Below, piece after piece: positions 34,911 to 43,000 of a DNA stretch of 64,000 nucleotides (positions are counted from its first letter, which is position 1; each line of letters begins with the position of its first letter). The DNA is from DATBSK01 sp964501785 (GTDB taxonomy: Bacteria > Actinomycetota > Acidimicrobiia > IMCC26256 > PALSA-555). The notes beneath the pieces are model-generated. The model was not told where the DNA came from and did no database searches. It saw only the letters and a list, made by a program, of their open reading frames with translations. The translations under genes and the position numbers were made by a program. Where the stretch lies: contig CAZCUD010000011.1 of assembly GCA_964501785.1 (NCBI GenBank), forward strand, positions 1 through 64,000, written 5' to 3'.

Positions 34911-37298
34911 GTGATGAGGACGGTGGCACGCACGGTGGCGAGTGGCGAACGGCTGCTGGAAGGACTGCGGGTCCTCGACCTGGCGGGCGAGCCCGGCGCG
35001 ATCGGCGGACGCGTCCTCGCCGACCTCGGCGCCGAGGTGGTCGTCGCCGAGCCCCCCGGTGGTCATCCCCTCCGGGGCGAGCGCTACCGCTGGCAGGCAT
35101 GGGCCGCGGGCAAGCAGGCCGTCACCGTCGCCGGGCCCGACGATCCGCTGCTCGACGCGCTCCTCGCCGAGGCCGACGTCGTCATCGACACGCCCGGGCA
35201 CCCTGGAGCGCTCGTCGTCGACGCGACGCGCGCCCCGGACGCGGTCTGGGTCAGCGTCACTCCCTTCGGCCTCACCGGCCCCCGCGCCGCCTGGCGCGCC
35301 TCGGACCTCGGCGTGCTCGCGGCCAGCGGCAACATGTTCCCCACGGGTGACCCCGACCGCCCGCCCGTGCGCTGCACCGAGCCGTCCGGCTACGGCCACA
35401 CGGGCGGCGAGATCGCCTTCGCGGTGCTGTCGGCGCTGTGGACCGGTCGCGGCCAGCGGGTCGACCTCTCGATGCAGGAGTGCGTCGACGTCGCCAACAT
35501 GGCCGCACCCGCCCGCTTCGAGCAGTCACGCTTTCGGGGCAAGCGCCTCGGGGCCCACATCGGCAGGACGCGCGAGATCTGGCCCACGCTCGACGGCTGG
35601 GTGTCGTTCGGGCTGCGTGGTGGCAAGGCGCGCGTCCCCTCGCTCACGATCATCACCAAGGCCGTCGCCGACGACGGTCTCGACGCGTCGGCGCTCGAGC
35701 GCCAGGACTGGGAGCAGTGGTCGCCCAACCACGCGCCCGAGGAGGTGCTGCGCGCGGTCGAACGACCGATCGGCGAGTACTTCGCACGGCACACCATGCA
35801 GGAGCTGTACGACCTCGCGTGCGAGACCAACCTCATGCTCGCACCGGCCAACTCGCCACGCGAGATCCTCGCGAGCAAGCAGCTCGAGGCCCGCGGGTTC
35901 TTCGCCCCGGTGGGCGACGTCCCACGGTTCCCCGCCGCGTTCGTGCAGGTGCGCGCGCACGACCACTCGCTCGCACCGGTGGGGCCGAGCTCGCCTGCAC
36001 CCGAGGACGCGGCGCCGCTCACCGGCTTCACTGCCGCGGGGGCACGCGGCGAGTCGGGCTGGCAGGCGGGTCGCCCCTGCTGGGACGGCCTCAAGATCAT
36101 CGAGCTCGGATCGGGGGCCGCGGGACCGATCGCGACCCGCTACTTCGTCGAGCACGGCGCGACGGTGCTCCGCATCGAGTCGAAGTCGCGCCCCGACTTC
36201 CTGCGCGTCTATGCCCTCGGTCCCGACAACCCGCACGGTCTCGAGGGCGCGCCGATGTACGACGGGCTCAACGTCGGGAAGCGCAACGTCACGCTGAACC
36301 TCAAGAAGCCCGAGTCGGTGGACCTCGTGAAGCGTCTCGTCGTCGAGTGGGCCGACGCCGTGGCCGAGAACTACGCGCCGCGCGCGATGAAGGGGTTCGG
36401 CATCGACTACGACTCGCTCGTCGCCGTCCGACCCGACCTGGTGATGGTGAGCGCGTGCCTCAACGGCCAGTTCGGTCCGCACAAGGACTACCCCGGGTTC
36501 GGTGGTCAGGGCGCCGCGCTGTCGGGCTACAACTGGCTCACCGGCTGGCCCGACCTCGAGCCCGTCGGGCCCTACGCGACGATCACCGACTCGCTCGCGC
36601 CCCGGTACGTCGCCGCCGCGCTCGCCGCGGGCCTCCACTACCGACGGCGCACCGGGAAGGGCGTGTACCTCGACCTGTCGCAGGTCGAGGCCGGGACGTG
36701 GACGCTGGCGCCCTGGCTGCTGGAGTACGCGGACGAAGGCGTCATCGGCACGCGTGACGGCAACCGCTCGACCCGCGCCGTGCCCCACGGGGCGTTCCCG
36801 TGCGCGGACGAGACCGACGCGGTCGACGGCACGATCACCGACCGCTGGGTCGCGATCGCCTGCTGGTCCGACGACGAGTGGTCGCGACTCGCGAAGGTGC
36901 TCGCCAACGACGATGCCGACCTCGAGACGTTCGCGGGCCGTCGGCGACGGATCGCCGACGTCGAGGCGATCGTCGGGTCGTGGACCCGCACGCGCACCCG
37001 CGCGGAGGTCGCCGAGACGCTCCAGGCCGAGGGCATCGAGGCGGTGCCCGTCCAGGACTTCGGCGACGTGCACGGCGACCCGCAGCTCGCCGCCCGGGAG
37101 CACTTCGTCGCGCTCGAGCACGCGTTCATGGGACCCGGCCTCTACGAGCGCAACGGCTTCCGCGTCGCCGACGCCCCCAGCGGCTACGACCAGGCCGGCC
37201 CCACCCTCGGCCAGGACAACACCTGGGTCCTCCAGGACCTCCTCGGCCTCACGCCCGACGAAGTCGCACACCTAGAAGAGATCGGCGCAGTCGAGTAG
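34911..37298 (+). CDS. Fused two-domain family III (CaiB/BaiF) CoA-transferase
   Basis: A 795-residue protein that is a head-to-tail fusion of two family III CoA-transferase units: the first about 14-380 (LLEGLRVLDLAGEPGAIGGR), the second from about 390 (CWDGLKIIELGSGAAGPIAT). These enzymes move CoA between carboxylic acids and normally fold as interlocked dimers, so the fusion may mimic a heterodimer. At the position of the catalytic Asp of formyl-CoA transferase both halves have Glu: Glu190 (RVDLSMQECVD) and Glu593 (YLDLSQVEAGTW). Start GTG 34911 (an ATG follows directly). Ends at a cluster of hairpins. Confidence 0.88.
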   Translation: MMRTVARTVASGERLLEGLRVLDLAGEPGAIGGRVLADLGAEVVVAEPPGGHPLRGERYRWQAWAAGKQAVTVAGPDDPLLDALLAEADVVIDTPGHPGALVVDATRAPDAVWVSVTPFGLTGPRAAWRASDLGVLAASGNMFPTGDPDRPPVRCTEPSGYGHTGGEIAFAVLSALWTGRGQRVDLSMQECVDVANMAAPARFEQSRFRGKRLGAHIGRTREIWPTLDGWVSFGLRGGKARVPSLTIITKAVADDGLDASALERQDWEQWSPNHAPEEVLRAVERPIGEYFARHTMQELYDLACETNLMLAPANSPREILASKQLEARGFFAPVGDVPRFPAAFVQVRAHDHSLAPVGPSSPAPEDAAPLTGFTAAGARGESGWQAGRPCWDGLKIIELGSGAAGPIATRYFVEHGATVLRIESKSRPDFLRVYALGPDNPHGLEGAPMYDGLNVGKRNVTLNLKKPESVDLVKRLVVEWADAVAENYAPRAMKGFGIDYDSLVAVRPDLVMVSACLNGQFGPHKDYPGFGGQGAALSGYNWLTGWPDLEPVGPYATITDSLAPRYVAAALAAGLHYRRRTGKGVYLDLSQVEAGTWTLAPWLLEYADEGVIGTRDGNRSTRAVPHGAFPCADETDAVDGTITDRWVAIACWSDDEWSRLAKVLANDDADLETFAGRRRRIADVEAIVGSWTRTRTRAEVAETLQAEGIEAVPVQDFGDVHGDPQLAAREHFVALEHAFMGPGLYERNGFRVADAPSGYDQAGPTLGQDNTWVLQDLLGLTPDEVAHLEEIGAVE

Positions 37299-37341
37299 CG
37301 CCCACGCCACCCACCCCCGCGCGCCCTTCCCCTTCCACGTC

Positions 37342-37378
37342 GGAAGACGAAGCGACACGCAGTGTCGCCGAGTCTTCC
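37342..37378. terminator. Nested perfect hairpin
   Basis: GGAAGAC, 3-nt bulge, GCGACAC, gca loop, GTGTCGC, 3-nt bulge, GTCTTCC: two 7-bp stems separated by a symmetric internal loop. Lies 43 bp past the CoA-transferase stop between convergent genes. Confidence 0.6.
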
Positions 37379-37420
37379 AACCCACCAAGGAACGTTGCCG
37401 CGGAGCCGAGCCGGCTCGCC

Positions 37421-37443
37421 CACGGCGGGCTGCGCCCGCCGTG
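37421..37443. terminator. 10-bp perfect hairpin
   Basis: CACGGCGGGC, TGC loop, GCCCGCCGTG. Preceded by the 12-bp palindrome CGAGCCGGCTCG (37407-37418). Second of three hairpins in this 231-bp convergent gap. Confidence 0.6.
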
Positions 37444-37482
37444 AACGCCCGCACCGCGACGAGAGCGGCGCCGGAGGGGGCT

Positions 37483-37508
37483 CACGGGGGAGGCCTGCCT
37501 CCCCCGTG
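37483..37508. terminator. 11-bp perfect hairpin
   Basis: CACGGGGGAGG, CCTG loop, CCTCCCCCGTG. The 13-mer CCTGCCTCCCCCG recurs at 37494-37506 and 37515-37527. Nearest to the SDR stop at 37530, so probably the terminator for the minus-strand transcript. Confidence 0.6.
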
Positions 37509-37529
37509 CACAGTCCTGCCTCCCCCGGA

Positions 37530-38309
37530 CTAGGCCGGCATGGCCAGGCCGCCGTCGACGACGAGGGTCTGGCCCGTGCACAGGCGAGCGTCGTCGCTGG
37601 CGAAGAAGACCGCCGCGCCGGCGAGGTCCTCGGGCTCGAGGGTCTGCTTCATCGCCGTCATGGCGGTCATGCCGCCGATGAACATCTCGGGCACGACCTT
37701 CTTCGTCGCCTCCGTCATGGTGACGCCGGGGGCGATGCAGTTCACCGTGATGCCGTACTGGCCGAGCTGTGCGGCCATGAACTTGGTGAGGCCGACGATG
37801 CCCCACTTGGTGATCGAGTAGCTGAAGTTCCCGAGGCCGTGGAACTCGTCCATGGGCGGGAACATGTACGCGTAGGCCGCTCCCGACGACTGGTTGATGA
37901 TCCGGCCCCGCCCCTGCTCGACCATCGTCGGCGCCACCGCGCGTCCCATGAGCCACGCGCCGTGCTGGTTCACGCTCATGATCTTCAGCAGGTAGTCGTA
38001 GTCGGCGTTCGTGTTGTCGATGTCGTGGTAGATCGCCGCGTTGTTGACGAGGACGTCGATCGCACCGAACGCGTCCTTGGTCGTCGCGGCGCACGCCTCT
38101 GCGGAGTCGGGGTCGGAGATGTCGGTCTCGACGAGCAGCGCATCGCCTTTGCCGTCGAGCGTGGCCATCCCCGCCTCGGCTCGCTCGGGGTCGACCTCGG
38201 CGACGACGACCTTCGCACCCTCCTCCAGGAAGCGCTTCGCGTACGCGAGCCCGATGCCCTGCCCCGCGCCGGTGATGATCGCGACCCGGCCGTCCAGTCG
38301 ACCCCCCAC
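37530..38309 (-). CDS. Short-chain dehydrogenase/reductase
   Basis: A 259-residue classical SDR with ITGAGQGIGLAYAKRF (cofactor), DVLVNNAAIY, a catalytic Ser in INQSSGAA and the Tyr/Lys pair in FSYSITKWGIVG, ending with the family's DGGLAMPA. A long insert (NTNADYDYLLKIMSVNQHG, PPMDEFHGLGN) differs from the average SDR and may shape the substrate pocket. GTG start; 10 bp after the dehydratase gene on the same strand, so both belong to the transcript that starts at the 38867 operator. Confidence 0.9.
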   Translation of the reverse strand: MGGRLDGRVAIITGAGQGIGLAYAKRFLEEGAKVVVAEVDPERAEAGMATLDGKGDALLVETDISDPDSAEACAATTKDAFGAIDVLVNNAAIYHDIDNTNADYDYLLKIMSVNQHGAWLMGRAVAPTMVEQGRGRIINQSSGAAYAYMFPPMDEFHGLGNFSYSITKWGIVGLTKFMAAQLGQYGITVNCIAPGVTMTEATKKVVPEMFIGGMTAMTAMKQTLEPEDLAGAAVFFASDDARLCTGQTLVVDGGLAMPA

Positions 38310-38319
38310 GTCGGCCGCC

Positions 38320-38820
38320 CTACTTCTTGGTCCGGCCGATGAGGTTGAACTTCTCGGTCACGACTGGCTCGCCGGTCGAGTCGTCGCGCCACACGGTCTC
38401 GATGACGATGAAGGTCATCGTCGCGGAGTCGGTCTCCTTCTCGTAGAGGTCGACGATCTTCCCCTCACCCGAGAGCACGTCACCCACGACGAGCGGTCGG
38501 TGGTACTCGAACTCCTGCTCGCCGTGCAGGATGAGCGCCCCCTTCGAGTACAGGTCCCCCATCACGCTGTGCATGGGATTGGTGCCGCCGGTCGGGTCGG
38601 GCGGCTGGAGCTCTCCGAACGCCCCCATGTGCTGCATCGCGAACGTGAACGTCGGTGGCGCCGGGATGTCGGTGAACCCCGCGTCCTTGGCGGCCTGCGG
38701 GTCGCGGTAGACGGGGTTCTCGTCGAGCACGGCCCGCGCGAAGAAGCTCACCGGGCCCCGCTCGATCCGCACCTTGTGCGCGCCGGTGGGCTTCCCGATC
38801 ACGCTCGTGTCGACCGCCAT
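38320..38820 (-). CDS. FAS1-type MaoC-like (R)-hydratase half-domain protein
   Basis: A 166-residue hotdog protein of the N-terminal MaoC/FAS1 dehydratase type (PF13452-like): RIERGPVSFFARAVLDENPVYRD, then PAPPTFTFAMQHMG and ILHGEQEFEYHRPLVVGDVL. Such half-domains pair with a second hotdog subunit to hydrate enoyl-CoA, as in mycobacterial HadAB or ChsH1-like complexes. No C-terminal MaoC partner is adjacent. A clear paralogue is at 55132. Starts 46 bp from the operator at 38867. Confidence 0.85.
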   Translation of the reverse strand: MAVDTSVIGKPTGAHKVRIERGPVSFFARAVLDENPVYRDPQAAKDAGFTDIPAPPTFTFAMQHMGAFGELQPPDPTGGTNPMHSVMGDLYSKGALILHGEQEFEYHRPLVVGDVLSGEGKIVDLYEKETDSATMTFIVIETVWRDDSTGEPVVTEKFNLIGRTKK

Positions 38821-38866
38821 GTGCCGTGCTCCCCCGTCTTGACGTGCTCCGAGGACGCCGGGGTAC

Positions 38867-38884
38867 CGTGACGCCGACGTCAGG
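38867..38884. promoter_or_regulatory. Operator-like palindrome, site 1
   Basis: CGTGACG, CCGA, CGTCAGG: right arm perfect, left arm with one mismatch to CCTGACG. It lies in the divergent gap between the dehydratase (start 38820) and SDR (start 38923) genes, 7 bp before a CATCTT -10 candidate (38892-38897). Confidence 0.65.
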
Positions 38885-38922
38885 TTTCTCCCATCTTGGG
38901 ATCAGCTCGGAAGGATGCGCAA

Positions 38923-39861
38923 ATGGCGGGCATGCTCGACGGGAAGGTCGCGATCGTCACCGGCGCCGGCAACGGCGTCGGTCGCGGCGAGGCCGTCCTC
39001 CTCGCGGACCACGGAGCCAAGGTCGTCGTGAACGACCTGGGTGGTTCGGTCACCGGCGAGGGTGCCGACGCCAAGGTCGCCGACCAGGTGGTCGAGGTCA
39101 TCAAGAGCCGGGGCGGTGAGGCCGTCGCCAGCTACGACAGCGTCACCGACTTCGACGGTGCGGCCAACATCGTCAAGACGGCCATCGACAGCTTCGGCCG
39201 CCTCGACGTGCTCGTGAACAACGCCGGCGTGCTGCGCGACCGGATGATGTTCTCGATGACCCCCGAAGACTTCGACACCGTCGTGAAGGTGCACCTCTAC
39301 GGGACCTTCAACACCATGCAGCACGCGTCCGCCTACTGGCGGAACGAGTCGAAGGAAGGGCGCCAGCCCAGCGCGTCGATCATCAACACCGTCTCGAGCG
39401 CCGGGCTCCAGGGCCAGGCGAGCCAGATCAACTACGGCGCCGCCAAGGCCGGCATCGCGGCCATGACGATCATCGCGAGCCTCGAGCTCACCCGCTACGG
39501 CGTGCGGGCCAACTGCATCGGGCCGGGCGGCTTCACCCGCATGGTCGGCCAGGCGATGAAGGACATCGAGATCAAGAACCCCGAGGAGTACACCGAGTTC
39601 GACCGCATGAACCCGGGCAACTCGGCGCCGGCGGTCGTCTGGCTCGCGTCCGACGACTCCAAGCCCGTGTCGGGCCAGGTGCTGCGGATGGTCGGCAACT
39701 CGCTGTGCATCTACCGCCCGTGGGAGATGGGTGAGGAGTTCTTCTCGACCGACAAGGAGGGCAACCCCACCCAGTGGGATCCCGCCCAGGTCGGTCACAT
39801 CCTCAACCGCTACGCGTTCCGCACCACGAACCCCGGCATCGACGCCCAGCGCCGCGGCTGA
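38923..39861 (+). CDS. Short-chain dehydrogenase, multifunctional-enzyme (hydroxyacyl-CoA) type
   Basis: A 312-residue SDR of the peroxisomal multifunctional-enzyme dehydrogenase type, which oxidises 3-hydroxyacyl-CoA. Motifs: VTGAGNGVGRGEAVLLADHGAKVVVNDLGGS, LVNNAGVLRDRMMFSM, Ser in NTVSSAGLQGQ and Tyr/Lys in INYGAAKAGIAAM. The C-terminal extension (FFSTDKEGNPTQWDPAQVG) is typical of actinobacterial members in sterol and fatty-acid catabolism. ATG 38923 is preferred because GGAAGGA (38909-38915) lies about 8 nt upstream; an in-frame ATG nine codons earlier has none. Confidence 0.92.
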   Translation: MAGMLDGKVAIVTGAGNGVGRGEAVLLADHGAKVVVNDLGGSVTGEGADAKVADQVVEVIKSRGGEAVASYDSVTDFDGAANIVKTAIDSFGRLDVLVNNAGVLRDRMMFSMTPEDFDTVVKVHLYGTFNTMQHASAYWRNESKEGRQPSASIINTVSSAGLQGQASQINYGAAKAGIAAMTIIASLELTRYGVRANCIGPGGFTRMVGQAMKDIEIKNPEEYTEFDRMNPGNSAPAVVWLASDDSKPVSGQVLRMVGNSLCIYRPWEMGEEFFSTDKEGNPTQWDPAQVGHILNRYAFRTTNPGIDAQRRG

Positions 39862-39888
39862 CGCGGCTCATCCGGAAGCGTCACCGGC

Positions 39889-39919
39889 TCCGGACACCGC
39901 CGACCAGGGGGTGTCCGGA
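39889..39919. repeat. 10-bp inverted repeat touching the DM13 gene start codon
   Basis: TCCGGACACC (39889-39898) pairs with GGTGTCCGGA (39910-39919), whose last base is the A of the start codon. A third TCCGGA stands at 39871. It may be the terminator of the SDR gene, or a structure hiding the ribosome-binding region of the next gene. Confidence 0.5.
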
Positions 39920-40683
39920 TGGCCGTCGACCTCGAACCGAGACCGGGACGCACGCGGCGGTCGCGCCGTCCCTCGCCGCCCCGGTGGGTCGAGGCGATCC
40001 CGACCGCGCTGCTGCTGGTGGCCGTGGTCGTCAAGGCCATCGTCAGCCCGAACGCGGCCCGCGACGCCTTCACCAACGTCCGGCCGCTCGCGCTCACGCT
40101 GGTGGTGGCCGTCGGTTGGCTGCTGCTCTGGCTGTGGCTGCTGCCGCGCTTCGTCCGGAACGGCTGGGTCCGCACCGGCATCCTCCTCGTCCTCGCGCTC
40201 GCTCTGTCCGTGGCGCTGATCCTCCCGTCGGTGCGCGACACGAAGGTCGTCGAGACGTTCCCCGGCGCGGCCCGCTCGAGCGAGACCTCGGCGCCGACCA
40301 CGGGCGCCGCCCCGGCTGCGGGATCGACGCCGACGACCGCCGCACCCGCCGAGCCCGTGCGGCTCGGCACCGGAGCGCTCACCGGGATCGATCACGACGC
40401 GACCGGCACGGTCTCGCTCTACGAGCAGCCCGATGGCACCTTCGTCGTGGGCCTCGAGGAGATCGACGTCGAGCCGGGGCCCGACTACTTCGTGCACCTG
40501 GTCCCCGGCGCCGGCCGCACGGAGCCCGGCGGCGACGGCATCGAGCTCGACCGCCTCCGCGGCAACCTGGGCACGCAGTTCTACGTCGTGCCCGCGGGGA
40601 CGAACGTCACCGCCGGCGACTGGACGGTGCTCATCTGGTGCCGCGCGTTCGCGGTGCCGGTCGCGAACGCCACGCCGGTCTGA
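39919..40683 (+). CDS. Membrane protein with C-terminal DM13 domain
   Basis: A 254-residue protein with three membrane helices (about 25-43, 55-75 and 87-105), a Thr/Ala/Pro linker and an extracytoplasmic DM13 domain (about 150-254) with the family pattern GTVSLYEQPDGTFVVGLEEID, GPDYFVHLV, LRGNLGTQFYVVP and DWTVLIWCRAFAVPV. The conserved cysteine in the IWC segment is present; DM13 has been proposed to be an electron-transfer or redox domain in the cell envelope. The SDR gene lies 57 bp upstream on the same strand. Confidence 0.82.
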   Translation: MAVDLEPRPGRTRRSRRPSPPRWVEAIPTALLLVAVVVKAIVSPNAARDAFTNVRPLALTLVVAVGWLLLWLWLLPRFVRNGWVRTGILLVLALALSVALILPSVRDTKVVETFPGAARSSETSAPTTGAAPAAGSTPTTAAPAEPVRLGTGALTGIDHDATGTVSLYEQPDGTFVVGLEEIDVEPGPDYFVHLVPGAGRTEPGGDGIELDRLRGNLGTQFYVVPAGTNVTAGDWTVLIWCRAFAVPVANATPV

Positions 40684-40701
40684 CGGGCGCGTCGCGGCGG
40701 G

Positions 40702-41424
40702 TCAGCGGGGTGCGCCGAAGAACCCGCGGTGCACGATCGTCGTCATGGTGTCGAGCAGCGCCTCGTCGTCGTCGCTGACGCGCCCCGACGACACGCCGTA
40801 GCTGACGCGCTCGAGCATCGCCATCAGCGCCCCCACGGCGGCCGGCTCGTTGTCGGCGATCTCGACGCCCGCTTCCCGCATGCGCTGTCCGAGGCGGCCA
40901 CCGATCGCGGTGAACGCCTTCACCCCGAGGCGGTCGACGTCGCGGTCACCGACCTGGTCCTCCATCCACGCGCGGATGACCGGCCCGTAGCGTCGGTAGG
41001 TGCCGAGGAAGCCCGCCATGAACGTGCGCAGCTCCTCGCGCCCCGCCTCGTCGGGGGTGATCGGACCGATGGTGTCGGCGAGCGCGGTGAGGTCGTGGGC
41101 GCAGTCGACGGCGAGCGCCCGCAGCAGGTCTTCCTTGTTGGTGAAGTACAGGTAAAAGGTGCCGTGCGACGTGCGCGCGGCCCGCACGATGTCGTCGACG
41201 CGGGCGGCGTGGTAGCCGCGCCGAGCGAACACCCGGAGCCCCGCGTCGAGCAGGCGGCGCATGGTGCGTCGCCCCTGGGCCCGCAGCTCACGGGCCGCGG
41301 CGGGCGTCCCCGACGTCGACGCCCGGCCCTTCGCGGCGCGTGACGACCCGCCGCCCCGCCCGTCCGATCGCCCGTCACCTCCACCGGAGGCGTCCCGGGC
41401 CGCCTTGTACGATGCCGCCGCCAT
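40702..41424 (-). CDS. TetR-family transcriptional regulator
   Basis: About 240 residues. A long Gly/Ser/Arg-rich start precedes the TetR helix-turn-helix (RTMRRLLDAGLRVFARRGYHAARVDDIVRAARTSHGTFYLYFTNKEDLL); the all-helical ligand domain follows. The ARTSHGTFYLYF recognition helix is common in actinobacterial regulators of lipid catabolism. The start is uncertain: the ATG at 41424 overlaps the ATG of the divergent ligase in a shared CATG, and an ATG at 41436 is also open. Probably controls the ligase next door. Confidence 0.85.
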   Translation of the reverse strand: MAAASYKAARDASGGGDGRSDGRGGGSSRAAKGRASTSGTPAAARELRAQGRRTMRRLLDAGLRVFARRGYHAARVDDIVRAARTSHGTFYLYFTNKEDLLRALAVDCAHDLTALADTIGPITPDEAGREELRTFMAGFLGTYRRYGPVIRAWMEDQVGDRDVDRLGVKAFTAIGGRLGQRMREAGVEIADNEPAAVGALMAMLERVSYGVSSGRVSDDDEALLDTMTTIVHRGFFGAPR

Positions 41425-42934
41425 GCTCGGCGCCACCCTACGCGAGGCAGCGAAGCGCTTCGATGACGTGCCCGCGTACGTCGCCGAGGCGGGCTGGCCG
41501 CTGTCCTACGCCTTCCTCGATCGCGCGTCCGACGAGATCGCCGTCGGGCTCGCCCGGCACGGCGTGCGCGAGGGATCCGTGGTCTCGCTCGTGCTGCCGC
41601 CCGGGCCCGAGTACCTCGTCACGTACCTCGCGAGCGCCAAGGTCGGTGCGATCACCGCCGGCGTCAACGACCGACTCACCGAGACCGAGCGCGCCACCGT
41701 GCTCGACCGGGCCGGGCCCGAGCTCGTCGTCGCCTCGCCGACGACCGTGACCACGGACCACCCGACCGTCGTCGTCGAGCCCGCCACCGGCCCCGACGAG
41801 CTGTGCGCCCCCCTGCGGGTGCGCGGCGAGGCGCCGCCGCCGCTGCCCGACGATCCCGACCGCGCCGTCGCGATCGTGTTCACGTCGGGGACGACGGGCG
41901 TCCCCAAGGGCGCCCTCTACGGCAACCGACAGCTCTCGTTCATCACCCGCACCGACGTCGGCGACAGCTGGGGAACCGGCGGACGCGGCATGACGGGCAC
42001 GTCCTTCGCACACCTCGGCTTCATGACGAAGCTGGCCGGCAACCTCCGGAGGGGCGGGACGCAGCTCATCATGACCCGGTGGAGCGCTCGCGGCGCGCTC
42101 CAGCTGGTGTCGCGCGAACGGCTCACCACCGTCGCCGGGGTCCCGACCCAGCTCGCACTGATGCTCCGCCAGCCCGACTTCGACGCCTACGACCTCGACA
42201 GCGTGGCGCTGATCATCGCCGGCGGCGGTCCGATCACGCCCGGCCTCGCCAAGGAGGCGCGCGAGCGCTTCGGCGCGGCCCTCGCGACTCGGTACTCGTG
42301 CACGGAAGCCGGGATCGGTCTCGGGACCGCGTACGACGATCCCGAGGAGGACGCGGTCGTGAGCGTCGGGCGCCCGCTGCCGGGCGTCGAGCTCGCGGTG
42401 CTCGACGACGACGACCAGCGGGTCGAGCCCGGCGCGGTGGGCGCGGTGTGCATCCGGTCCCCCGCGATCATGACGGGCTACTGGCGCGACCCCGAGGCGA
42501 CGGCCGCCGCCTTCACCGCCGACGGCCACGTGCGCACGGGCGACCTCGGCTGGGTCGACGACCGCGGGCGGCTGCGGCTCGTCGGTCGTTCGAAGGAGAT
42601 GTACGTGCGAGGCGGCTACAACGTCTACCCCGTCGAGGTCGAGGCCGTGCTCTCCCAGCACCCGGCCGTCGCGTCGGTCGCTGTCGTGCCGCGTCCTGAT
42701 CCGGTGATGGGCGAGGTCGGCGTCGCGGTCGTCGTCACCACCGAGGGCGCGGCGCCCCCGTCGCTCGCCGAGCTCCGCGCGCTCGCAGGTGACGCACTGG
42801 CCGCCTACAAGCTGCCCGAGCACCTGCACGTGGTCGACGAGCTCCCGCTCACCGCAGGGGACAAGGTCGACCGCGCCGTGCTCACCCAGGTCGTGCGCCG
42901 CGAGGTGCCCGACCGTCAGCCCGAGACCACCTGA
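41423..42934 (+). CDS. AMP-forming acyl-CoA ligase (FadD type)
   Basis: A 503-residue class I adenylate-forming enzyme activating a carboxylic acid with ATP and CoA. P-loop IVFTSGTTGVPKGALYGN, the A5-like YSCTEAGIGLG, A7 VRTGDLGWVDDRGRLRLVGR, A8 RSKEMYVRGGYNVYPVEVE and the C-terminal catalytic lysine in LPLTAGDKVDRAVL are all intact. A TACGAT box (41408-41413) lies 9 nt before ATG. The chain-length range is not predictable. Acyl-CoA dehydrogenase follows 66 bp later. Confidence 0.9.
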   Translation: MLGATLREAAKRFDDVPAYVAEAGWPLSYAFLDRASDEIAVGLARHGVREGSVVSLVLPPGPEYLVTYLASAKVGAITAGVNDRLTETERATVLDRAGPELVVASPTTVTTDHPTVVVEPATGPDELCAPLRVRGEAPPPLPDDPDRAVAIVFTSGTTGVPKGALYGNRQLSFITRTDVGDSWGTGGRGMTGTSFAHLGFMTKLAGNLRRGGTQLIMTRWSARGALQLVSRERLTTVAGVPTQLALMLRQPDFDAYDLDSVALIIAGGGPITPGLAKEARERFGAALATRYSCTEAGIGLGTAYDDPEEDAVVSVGRPLPGVELAVLDDDDQRVEPGAVGAVCIRSPAIMTGYWRDPEATAAAFTADGHVRTGDLGWVDDRGRLRLVGRSKEMYVRGGYNVYPVEVEAVLSQHPAVASVAVVPRPDPVMGEVGVAVVVTTEGAAPPSLAELRALAGDALAAYKLPEHLHVVDELPLTAGDKVDRAVLTQVVRREVPDRQPETT

Positions 42935-43000
42935 ACGCCCCACCGTCCACGGACGACGCCGACGCCGACCCTCGACGACCCGGAGACTGGAACCCCCACC

